64,000 nucleotides of DNA from Acanthopleura granulata (taxonomy: Eukaryota > Mollusca > Polyplacophora > Chitonida > Chitonidae): NCBI GenBank assembly GCA_016165875.1, contig JABBOT010000007.1:15279441-15343440 (forward strand). Reading direction: 5' to 3'. Positions within the stretch are counted from its first letter, which is position 1; every line of letters begins with the position of its first letter. Shown here one piece after another: positions 21,201 to 33,200 of this stretch. Under the pieces are notes generated by a model. That model searched no databases and was not told the DNA's origin. It saw only the letters and a list, made by a program, of their open reading frames with translations. The translations under genes were made by a program, and so were the position numbers.

Positions 21201-24200
21201 GTGGCCATCCTTAACCAAGACACTAGCCGCTGCTTCCTCCACTCAAAGAATGCTACTGACAAATATAAGGTAAACTCAAGCTGCCTTAGCCTTTAGGAGC
21301 TGTCTGTACCTCGTGTGTGAGTGTAGCTCGTAATGTTGTGAAGGATCAGGTGTGAAAAGGTGTGGGACGGCGGGGTGGGGGAACTGCCTGTGTGTGTGGA
21401 TGGGGAGGGGAGAGGTCTGGGTAGGGGGAGCAGAATGGAGTCTAAGGAGATTTTACATGTACTTCGACCATCCACCTGTTATGTAATATGTGGCATCTGG
21501 CAATCAGCATGTCTGTATGTTCGATGGTAGGTTCTGTCTGAAACCATGTCCTCTAAACACATCTCAGTTTTAAGAATCTCGTCACAAAACATTTCAGTTT
21601 TGGCCAGTTTACTTAATGGTCTTTTTACAGGTTAACATCACAAATTTTAGCCTATCCAAATTAAATTTTGCCAGTCCAACTTAGTTCATTCTAGTCTTTG
21701 TTAAAGTTTGCCAGTCCAAATTAAATTTTGCCAGTTTAAATGAGGTTTTGCCTGTCCAGGTGACAGGTGGAAGGGTCTGTTGTACTGGTTGTACAGTGTG
21801 TGTAATTGTTCTCCTAGTCTGTTTGTATACTGTGTGTGATTGTTCCCTAAGACTGGTTGTACCATGTATGTAATTGTTCTCTAAGTCTTTTTGTATACTG
21901 TGATTGTTATCAAAGACTGGTTGTACAATGTGTGCATTTGATCTCCAAGACTGGTTGTACAGTGTGTGTAATTGTTCTCTCCTTGGCAGTTCTTCCTGAA
22001 GGCCACCCAGTTGGAACAGATGAAGAGTGATTATGCCAAAGCTAATGAACAGCGTCAGTACACCTCAGAGATCATACAGAAAAAGGAACAGGTTAGTGGG
22101 TTCCCATGAGGAAAGTGATGAGGTGCAAGGAAATGCTCTCTGTGTGCCCTCTTACAGTGACACCTGTCCACAAGTCTTCAACCAGTGGACCATATACTCT
22201 GCTCAGCTAATGCTGGCCCTCTTGGGTTGTATGTTGGAAGGTCAGTCAGCAACCTGTGGATGGTCATGGGTTCCCCTGGGCTCTCTTCGGATTAATCCTT
22301 TCGCAGTGCTGGCCACCGTCATACAAGTGAAATAATTGAGTATGGCTTAAAACACAAATCAATTACATAAATGAATATACTGACTCAGAGGCATGGGTTA
22401 GGAACAGGTGGGATCAACACTCACATGTTCTTGCTAGGAGAGAGAGCTGAAATACTTGCAGATATGGCATTAATGAACCATTCATTGAAATCCTTGAGAA
22501 GTACTTGAATTTTGTTGAAAGGGTTGAAAGTCCTTGAAAAAGAGTTTATTTGGGGACAAACTTAGGTCCTGGAAAGTTCAGGTACTTAATTTTTCCAGTG
22601 TTAAAGATCAATTTGGGTTCATAATGTACAGGTAAATGAACTACCGAAATGGTTTCATGAAAGTTCGTGCTCAAACTGAATGGCACTGAAAGTGCCGGAA
22701 AACATTTTCTTTCATGGGTTGGCACTCACTTGATTTCTTGCCCTACTAGGTTTGTCTGATGCCAAAACACTGGGGCTATAGAATATGCAGATTCTGGTTA
22801 ATAAATTCTATTATCATTGATTTTGCTGGTCCATTGTAAACATTTACTGATGGAGGAAAAAATTTGGCTGGTTCCTTGTCATTTGCGTGAAATGTATGAC
22901 AAAACACACAACAGATGTTAATGAACTGCTTCCTGTATATATTTACTGAAGAAACGATAGTTAAGTATTATGAAATGTGTCATAATTTTTTTTATTTCTT
23001 CCAATAAAAATTAAGTTGCTGCTCGGAAAAAAGAAAGAAAAATTTCATCTGAGTTGGTTGCAAGCAGATTGTCAATCAGAAAGTCCACCGATTTGATAGT
23101 CTGCTTCAGCTTGCCTTTTTTATTTCAATTTTAGGCAACACACACTCATGGGTATGGACATTATAAATTCACTGGAATTGCTAATTGTTTGATGGAATAT
23201 TCAGTTAATATACATTTGCATTGGTTCAGGTAGGCCTTAGGATTTTTGACAGGGTTAACTAAAGCTTGCCAAGTAAATACTGATTGTCCTTGGAAGTGTT
23301 GGTAAACATTTTCTTTCATGGGTGGGAACTCTGGTGATGGTATATGTATATAGAACCATGTAGAAGAAAAATGGCTTTTGGGTGAAGTGTGAAACAAGCA
23401 TGTATATCTGTAACTAGTATAAATGAGTATTCTGTAGCCTATTATGATTAATGACTTAAAATTTCACCCAAGAAAAGTGCAGTTTAAGAGGCAAGTAAAT
23501 ATCATAAAGTCCTAATACACTAACAGTGAAACTTGTCAATGCTGACATCTTGTCAATACTGACCACACGGGTTGGTTGACTTCTACATGTATCCCAAACC
23601 CCTGTTATTTTTATTGAAAACGCCTCATTGCACATTTCTGAGATGAACAAAACTCTCAGAACCTATCATAATGTGCAGCTAAGTCTTGGGCCAAATTTGA
23701 GGTCGTGTACCATAGCTTCAGTTCCCAGGATATGAACGTGGTGTGGAATCTACTGTTGTTGTGGTATCCTTAGAAATGTAATGCTATGTAAAAATGGCGC
23801 TGTTTGCCATGAGTTACGTCGTTGTAGAGAAGTTGCACCATCATTGCAGACTCTGCCCACTCTGGAGAGGGAAGTGCTTGACTGGGAGCAGAAGTTTAAA
23901 GCTTTGTCTTGCGTTGAAGATTTGAAGAAAAAATTACAGCACTTGAAACATGAAATGGCTTGGGCTTTGGTGCAAGAGAAAGAAAGGGTGTGTACCAACT
24001 GTTACTTGATTGGGCCTGTACTGTAAGTTAAATGTTAAGGTTTGTACCGTCTGTTAGATTTAGGAGATTTGTATCTGTTAGATCAAATCGTTTGTACCAT
24101 CTTTTCGATGTGAAGCTGTGTTCCTCTGTCATGTGTTAGAGTTTTGTATCATCTGTTAGGTGTCAACTAGGGCTGTATCATGAGTCAGACGCTTGAACAA

Positions 24201-27200
24201 TCATGTCAGTGTTTGTACCATCAGTTTGATGTTATTATTTATACAATATGCTTTAAAATTTTTTCAGGCATCTTTAATTTTGGTAGGTGTTTAGAATTAT
24301 CTACTGTTTATGCTTAATTTGTGGGCAAAAAATTTAAAGTGCATCCTGAGACTTTTTATAAAAAGCATTGACATGCAAACTTTTTTCCTTTTATAGTTGA
24401 TGAATTTGCATAAACATAAAGTGTTTTTATTTTAGGGTTTGGAGCCCCACTTAAAAGAACAGCAACAAGAAGAAGCGAGGATGCCCAAATTTGTAGCCAA
24501 AGTAACTGAAGCTGGGGTAAGTTGCCTAGAAATGCACTTTGGTAGTTCCTGAATTTACAAGGCCTTAGTAAGTGAAGTGTCCAAATCACAGCTCAAGCTG
24601 TCCAGCAGTGCAACAAGCTACGGTTTAGTCAGTAAGACTCTGCCATTGCTTCAAGGAACAGCCAACAACTTTGCCTATGCTTTATAAGAAAGCAGCATTC
24701 TGGGTTTATTCTGCAAAACGCGGCTTTCTAAGGTTTCCAAGCTGCAAAGTAGAACGTCAGTCCTTCTGGCAAGCTTGACATAAAAGGCGGCTCACGTGGG
24801 CCGGGTGAAGGGAACTGGTCCATATCAAAACGTTGTGTTGTCTTTTATATGGGCTATGGGTTTCCACCAACGATAGTGCTGGCTATCATCGTTGAAATGA
24901 AAGATTCTTCAGTGCCGCGTAAAGCACCAGTCAAATATACAAATAAGTAAATATTAACCCTTTCGCTGCCGAAGTCGCATTTTTGCGCCATACACTTTTC
25001 CTCCGTCAAGTGCCGATGTCGCATTTCTGCGCCGACCTATACATGCATTATTAAGCCGTTGATTTTTCTCTACGGGGAAGAGTTATCGAACCTGATAATA
25101 GATGGCGTGTGAGGGCCGTGTATAAGCTTCAAAATGGCTTATAGTTTTCTATGTTGATGTGCCATGAGAATCGGATAAAAACTGAGATTTAAGTGGAGAT
25201 TTTTTAAAGACAATGGCACGTAAACTGACAGTGTCTGAAGTCATTGACGAACTAGACCTTGCCTACGATTCTGATTCGGGCCCGGAATTTGAAGGCAACA
25301 GCGATACGGATGATACGGCTGATGATAACTTAGACATTTCTGAAAACCTCGGAAGTGATTACGGTGATTTCGGCAATAACCTAGCGGATTGTGATGGGAC
25401 AGAAGACGGAGGTATGCCTGTGGACATTGGGGACACTGACACTGGTGGCGGTGGTGATAATGCAAATCGTGGCATTGAGGGAAATAATTTCCATTCCCTA
25501 GCAAATGTTTCTAATGGCATCCAAGTTTCTCTTCCTCAAACACCTGTGCCGACTGTGGCGAGGGATAGGGGTTCGGATCGGGTCAATGGTGGACTTGGTC
25601 GTGGCAGAAATGTGCGTGGACGTGGCAGGGGTGGGCGTGGTCGAGGTAGGGGTAATGGTACTCGTGATGTGAATGAAATGGAACCAGAGATAGGCGGTCG
25701 ATGCCCAAATAACTGGGTACGAATTGATACCCCAGATGTTGATTCTGGCCCCACATATACACCGGACACATCATGGTGCCCTCAATTTATGCAAAGTGGA
25801 CAGTATGGGGGTGGATTTCTGAAAACCGATATGACCGGCAAGGAACCTGTGGATTTCTTTCACAGTTTTTTTCCACCCGAGATATATACACATGTTGCTG
25901 AACAGACTAATTCCTATGCTTTACAGTATTTCGATGACCCAAGCCTTGAACTGTTGCCTAATTCTAGATTGTGGGAATGGTGTGAAACAAATCCTGGTGA
26001 AATCCGTGCTTTCATTGCTTTGGAAATGGCAATGGGTTTGTGTAGGAAACCTGCCCTCAGCAGCTACTTTGAGAAATATTGGCTCACACCTACCCCAGCA
26101 TTTGGAACAGTAATGTCTCGCAATAGATACCAGTTACTTCTTTCATTTCTGCACATGAATGACAATGTTGATAGAATCCCCAAAGGTCAAGTTGGCTATG
26201 ACCCTCTGTATAAGGTGAGGCCAATTATAAGTATGGTCAAGGACAAATATGTCAAACTTTATCAACCACAGAGAGAAATTTCAGTTGATGAGGCTATGCT
26301 AGGCTTCAAAGGAAAGTTGGGAATAAAACAGTATATGCAAGACAAGCCTACTAAGTGGGGAGTAAAGCTGTGGTCCCTATGTGACAGCAATAATGGCTTC
26401 ATGTTGAAATGGAATGTGTGTGTTGGGGCAGGGGAAGGCAGTGTTTCCGAAATTGTGAAGAGATTATTGGAGCCAGATTTCTATGATAAGGGATATTACT
26501 TGTTTTGTGATAATTTATATACATCAGCTGATTTGTTTTTTGAACTGAAAGATAGAGCAACTGGTGCTTGTGGTACACTCCGAAGTAACAGAATAGGCAA
26601 TCCTGTGTCCATTACTCCACATGTGAGAGGCGCACGTAATGATGCGACAGCGAGATACCCGCGCCCAGTCCTAAAAAAGGGTGATGATCCTATGTTTTTC
26701 ACGAAAAATGGTATGCTGTGTCTGTATTGGCAGGACAATGGGACTGTGAGACTTCTAACTTCAGTTCATGGAAATGATGTTATTTCTAAGGAAATTCGAA
26801 AACGTGGGCAGGGGGCTGGTGAGGGGCGTATAGTTCATAAGCCGCAAGCTGTTGTCCAATATAACAAGTATATGGGAGGTGTAGACAAGTCAGACCAGCT
26901 AAGAGCTTATTACTCATTTGAGCGTAAGACAAGGAAATGGTACCAGGTAATTTGGCATTTTGCTATTGAGATTGCCCTTATGAATGGATTGATTTGCTAC
27001 AATCTTGCAAATCCTGACAAGCAAATGCAATCACATAAGTTTCGCCAAAAGGTAATTGACAGCCTTCTTGAGGGCCAAAGAAATTTTTATAGGGAGGAAA
27101 AGAAACAAATGCGTGTTCAAAATAAACACCCCTTAGCTAGGCTGACTGGTCGACACTTCCAAGCAGAGTACGCGGATAAGAAATATAGACCTGACTGCAA

Positions 27201-30200
27201 TGTCTGCAGTGACCGAAATGTTCGGCGTGTACAAACAACATTTTATTGTAAACAGTGTAATGTCCCTTTGTGCAAACCTTCAAAGAATTGCTTTGAGAGA
27301 TACCATACTGTTTTGAATTATTGAGCAAGTAAACACTAGTAAGAAGAGAAATACATGTAGAAGGGTTTGAATTTCTTGGCTTTCTGATGAATAGACTTTT
27401 CTGCCATTGCGCAGCTAATATCGAGGAAAAAGAAAAACAATAGCCACACTTACCCTCTGAATATTTTTTTATCCACAATCAGTATTATTTGAAAGTTGTA
27501 TGATCATTTCATTATTGTACATGTAAAAGAAGGCAAACAAGGTATAATTCTTACTATGAAATGGATGTTATGTACTAATGTACATAAATGCAGTCATTTT
27601 CGTCCTGCGAATGTTGTTACTTTCTTTCAGAAAACAAATATTTTAAGGGTAATAAAAATATCTCTGCATAATAATGGAAAATAAAGGCCTTACAAAGTAA
27701 CATAAATGTGTTTTAACTCTTTTTTTATAGAAGAATCATTGCATTTTCAGCCAAATAGAAGGTGTTTATTGTAAAATTACTAAACCTCATTAAATATTCA
27801 AAATGGCGGTATGCAAATTAGGTCATGACCCTATTTTGCATATGATAAAATTAAAGTACATATAATGCTGTTCAAACTTTGTATACAATGTTTTTTCCTA
27901 TCTGCAAGACGTTTCAGTGAAAAGCTCTTTGAAATACCAATGGCATATATTGCTGTTTTTGCTTGGCAATTGAGGGGCCAATGAGCTATATTGGCTCGGC
28001 AGCGAAAGGGTTAAGGTAGTAGTTCAGCATGGAGTGTTTCTCAGAAAAGCTTGATTGAAAAACTATTTAAGTTTGCTATATACAATTGAACTAAAGTAAA
28101 GAAACATAAGAAAAAAACTTTCTGTGAAAGACCTGTATTTATGGTTAAATTTCTTGCTGGTATGATTGTTTGCGCAAGGTTTGTGTTTTATATTGCTGAA
28201 ATTGTTTGCAGGAGAAGCTAGACAGTTGTATGGAGCGTCATAAGATTGTCCAGGAAGAATTAAAAAAGCTTAGGCAGGAGTTAAATGCCCTTAAGCCCAC
28301 ACTGGTGGGAGGAAAGAGTCATCTGACAGAGAAAAAAGATGAGCACAGAAAGGCTCAGGTAAGGGAGATCACTCTGGATAAACTGATATTGTTTCCCACC
28401 CAACGCACTTTATGAATAAGCAGTTGTAGAACAGTAGGCTTAAGTGGAATGAATTTCGGACCAGCTGACCAATTGACTTGGTATTGATAAAAAACTGCCA
28501 ATGGCAGCATCTTTGCTACTGCTTCCAAAGCCTTTTCTGGACATGAATCAGTACATTGGCTGAAGAAGAAAGGTAAATCCACCATGTTAACAGGTTTAAA
28601 GAGAGTTAAACGTACCAGCGAGTGCGTTGTTTCTGGAATACAATGTTTGACATGGAATCTGTTGTGTCCCCGGTTGGATGAGACACTCAGTGTTGTTACA
28701 AAGTCATGGGTTTTTTTTTGGTTTTTTTTAAATGTATGGCTGCACACACAACACGTTTTACAATGGTAATTAATATTTTGGTATAAGTTTTTTTTTTTTA
28801 ATTTTTCTCACATCAATTTTTTTTAAATCACCTATCATTTTCAAGAGCCGAAATAAAAGAAAAAAGAATTCCCTACTGACCGACTGACCGTCCGACCGTC
28901 CCTGTTTTGTCTCATAAGGGTCAGGTTATGCTCAACAGTTTTTGAAGGATGGTATAACATGCAACAGAGGTGTGGATAGAAAAGTGCTTGCGTTTTCAGA
29001 TGGACTTCAGGAGAATGGAAGGAGAACTGAGGAACATAAAGAAAGATCGCAACCAAACCTTGGAGAGGATAGAAGAAATTCGAAACACGTAAATATCACA
29101 ACTGTTTATGTCAGCAATAGCTTTGGTACCCATTATGGTAAACCTTATAACTATTTAAATATTTAGGTGAAATTGGAGGATAAAGCTATGCTTTAGTGGT
29201 TAGAGGCACTTGAACATACAAGGTGTGGGTTTGTGTAAGATGAACAGCCATTGTATAAGTGAAAAGCTCTTGACTATGTCATAAAGCATCAATCAAATAC
29301 TGTACATAAATACATCAACCAGAACATGCCTTTATGGAAAATGGTGCATAACTTTTTATGTATTCTATGCAGTTACACAGCAATGCATTATATAGTCATT
29401 ACAATTTCCCAACTCACATATTGACCAAAGTACAACTAATAACGGATAATTCTAAAGATGTTTTAGATTTAACCTGTCAGGTGTCCAGTTCTGCTACATG
29501 TTCTTTTTAGAAAGTATTATAGGGAATAGACGTGAAGTAACAATTCAGAAAAATGAATTTAACATTTAAGAATGTCATTTTTTTCCTCCCCTGCATGCAG
29601 GAATATTGTGTTGTTTTTGTAAGGGTCACTCAGGCTACAGTGCCAGACCTGTCGGTTTGTCAGAGGTAAATGATTCGGAAGACAAATCTTTATCAGCATA
29701 TTTGAAATGAAAAAAAATTTAAGTGACTTACCATTATGCTGATAGTTTTCACAGAGTTAGAGGTGTGCGCACTTTCGTTTTGTTTTTGTGCTCCTTTCAA
29801 TTTTCACAGGCCCTACGCTGGCTTGATACTCTTATAAAATCTTCCATCATCAAAGATCGTGTATCTGCCATAGGCCTACTCATAAATATTGCTTCACTCA
29901 CTGAACATAGAAGGTCAATAGCAGTTGAACAGTGGTGAATTTGGATCAGTACTCATTGTGGTTTTGCCGCAGATCAGACCAAGCAACTGTTAGGCCAGCC
30001 CTACCTGCCACTGAGTACAGTGGTTATGTCAAGCGAATTAAATCATATTTCAAGGAATTTAGAACGAAGGTGACATATTCTGGAATGGTACAGGTCCGTA
30101 TCCATGTGTACCTACCATAAACAATACAGGCCTGAAAGTAAGTTCAGGTTTAAACTTGTTTAAAATACATCAGAAGTCACAAGTTGGTAATAACGAAAAT

Positions 30201-33200
30201 TGGACACCTTATAATTTGCCATGCATGCCTCACCTGAAGCATAGTTTGTTAAAAAGTAGAGAAACTATATGTTGGCTGGATATCAGTGAAATTCCCCCCG
30301 GCCCCTTTCTTAGGGTAAACATTCATATATGTATGCTGCTTAAAATGTTAAAGAGTTAGACTATGTAAATTATGGTATACTAGTTAATTATATACATACT
30401 TTATCTTACTACAAAAAAAAAAAAATGTTTTCTGTAACTTTCTTTCAGGGAACCGATTTTGTGTTTCTTGTTTGTCGTGTTGGTTCCCATGAACGTAAAA
30501 CACAGAAGTGAAGAGTCTTAGGCCAGTGTGGGTGAAATCCCCAGCCTGCAGGCAACAATTCAAATGTTTATCACTATTTTGTGAATTTTCTTTCCTCATA
30601 AGACGATTCTCAAATCTCATGGCCTGGACGACAAACAGTTGATGGATGAAAATGTGAAATTATGATAGATTTACTTGTCTTGGTCATAAACAAAGGCCAG
30701 GCGACAGAATTATCTTCATGAAATAAGCCTGAGCATTCGTCATGGAAGGGGGCCTCTGTGGGCCTCAGTCGGTTAGCGAGCTAACGCAGCGCAATGACCA
30801 AAGCCTCCCACCAATGCCGTCATCGTGAGTTCGAGCCCAGCTCATGCTGTCTTCCTCTCCGGCCGTAGGTGGGAAGATCTGCCAGCAACCTGCAGATGGT
30901 CGTGGGTTTTCCTCGGGCATTACCCACATATAAGTGAAATATTCTTGAGTACTGTGTAAAACACCAATCAGATCAAATCAAATCAAATCATCATTGAATA
31001 CATTTTAGTGCCTAAAGGCTCTAGTTTTATTGTATATATCTTTTTTTGTTATCATTTACATGTATAATTTGTGTGCTGCTTTTTGTGAGTGAAATAATTT
31101 TGCTGCTAACTGCATTAAGATCATGTTTATTCTGTTCACTTCTTTTGCAGGAAAAGTGACCTTTAGCAACAAAAATATTGTTTTATAGAATTTTAATTTA
31201 CCTCTAAAAAATACATTTTCTGGAGGAGAATTTAAGGTTTTCAGAGTAGCTGCACAACTAGCTTCATTCCTGAATGATAACCCCTGTGACTGAAGGCAGT
31301 TCTGCAGTCATAAATCAGGACATCTGTGACTGGTTTACCGACAGTGAGTCATGACATCTGTGTCTGTTTTAGTGGGCATGAATCTTGACCCCTGCATCTC
31401 TTTTAGTGACAGTGAATCATGACCCCTGTGTATGTTTTATTCGCAGTGAGTCATGACCACTGTCTCTCCTTTAGCAACAGTGAATCATGGCCTCTGTGTT
31501 TTAGCAACATTGAATCATGAGCCCTGTGTCTGTTTTAATGACAGCAATCATGACATCTACAGGCTCCCAGGAGGCCCGTTTTTCCTATTTTTCCCTATAT
31601 TTTTCCAGTTTTTCCTGTAATTCTAACAACTTCTATGAAAATGGGTTCCATATTTTTAAAATGTTGACAATCATGTATCAACATTTTATATGCACCCTTC
31701 AGCAATACTCCATCCTACCTCAGGCAGTCAGTGACACTCATCTAGGGACAGTTAAGGAGCTATTTAGGTGTCAAAAACCTCTATGTCTTAAAGGCAAGTT
31801 GAAGTGTTGAAGGCTGGAACAGCCTGAATTGCTTCTCTAAATGGTAAATAAGTTGCAGTGTATTAAAACTGATTTTGTTCATTTCGTCAGAGAGTTCATA
31901 CGTGAATCCTGACACTCTGTTTGTTTTAACAACAGTGAATCATGGCATCTGTGTTTGTTTTAGGGACAGTATCATGACATCTGTGTCTGTTTTAGCAACA
32001 GTGAATCATGACATCTGTGTCTGTTCTAGGGACAGTATCATGACATCTGTGTCTGTTTTAGGGACAGTATCATGACATCTGTGTCTGTTTTAACAACAGT
32101 GAATCATGACATCTGTATCTGTTTTAGGGACAGTATCATGACATCTGTGTCTGTTTTAGCAACAGTGAATCATAACCTCTGTGTCTGTTTTAGCAACACT
32201 GAATCATGTGTCTATTTTAGCAACAGTGAATCATGACCTCTGTGTCTATTTTAACAACAGTGAATCATGACCTCTGTGTCTAACAACAGTGAATCATGAC
32301 CTCTATGTCTGTTTTAGGGACAGTATCATGACATCTGTGTCTGTTTTAACAACAGTGAATCATGACCTCTGTGTCTGTTTTGGGGACAGTGAATAATGAC
32401 ATCTGTGTCTGTTTCAGAGCACAGAATGATTACGAATCAGAGAGGCGTGCTCGGGAGGAGAACATCCGCTCTTTGGAGGAAAAGCTACAGACCTACGAGG
32501 CTCAGAGACAAACCACAGACCACCAGCTGGGCCAGTTCCGTTCTGCTGTTGCCAAACATAAAGAGGATGGCTTTAAACTCAGGTGCTCTAAATTCTCAAG
32601 TATTGTACAAAATGTTTTTTTTTTTTGTTTGTTTTTTCCCAGGTACATTATTAGCTATGCTATACCATGTAGAAAGTAGAGAAGAAGTGGTGAAAACACT
32701 TGGAGATGCTGAACTGGTGGTCGAGAGCACCTGCTTGTTAAATCTATACTCCGTCTCAGTCCCGTAATCATGTTAGGAGACCCTAGATGTGACCTAAGGT
32801 GTAGCCGGAATAAGTGCGCATTCAGATGTACATAAGGACCTTAAAACGCGACTTTTGAATTCAATCAGACTTCATGAAAACCTCTTCAGTGGCCCTGTGA
32901 AGAGCATGAATCAGTCAGTCAAATAAAATGTGTCACGTGGAAAAAGCCAAACTGTAGGTAAAATATGGTAGCCTGAGTCACTAGAGAGATGGAGAATAGG
33001 TTCTTTCCACCTGCCAGGATATATGGTTTATGTAATAAATGTCTGTCTGGTTGGGAATCCTGTGTTTACGTTGTTACATGTATATTGTGTGAGGCCATGT
33101 TGGATTGCTCATGTTGGAAATTTGTTATTTTTATTTTATTTTATTTTATTTTTTTTTTTTTGTGGGGAAAAATCGTAATTGACAAAATATAATTTCACAT

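Larger units (their letters stand above)
24958..28010 (+). mobile_element. piggyBac transposon, apparently complete (3053 bp)
   Basis: Flanked by TTAA on both sides (24954-24957, 28011-28014). Its ends are the 15-bp perfect inverted repeat CCCTTTCGCTGCCGA. It carries one intact transposase gene in the same orientation as SMC6. A subterminal direct repeat (TGCCGAAGTCGCATTTTTGC at 24967, TGCCGATGTCGCATTTCTGC at 25011) resembles the internal transposase-binding repeats of piggyBac elements. It is inserted in SMC6 intron 8, at the tail of a SINE fragment. Confidence 0.95.

Noticed and set aside
23988..24245. TTTGTACCATCTGTTAGAT-like words after SMC6 exon 7, possibly a fifth junction-derived array
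   Set aside because: Spacing is irregular and similarity to the exon 7 donor is too weak to claim.
25241..26738. Minus-strand and shifted open frames within the transposase region
   Set aside because: Shadows of the 703-codon transposase; no independent features.
24958..28010. Domesticated PGBD-type host gene
   Set aside because: Intact inverted ends and TTAA duplications fit a mobile copy better; domesticated genes usually lose their ends.
30748..30830. tRNA gene
   Set aside because: Box A and box B are present, but they belong to the head of a SINE with the usual body and tail; there is no complete cloverleaf.
31875..32767. Open frames starting in the exon 11 array and running into the exon
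   Set aside because: They start inside repeat units; the exon itself is accounted for by the SMC6 frame from 32418.
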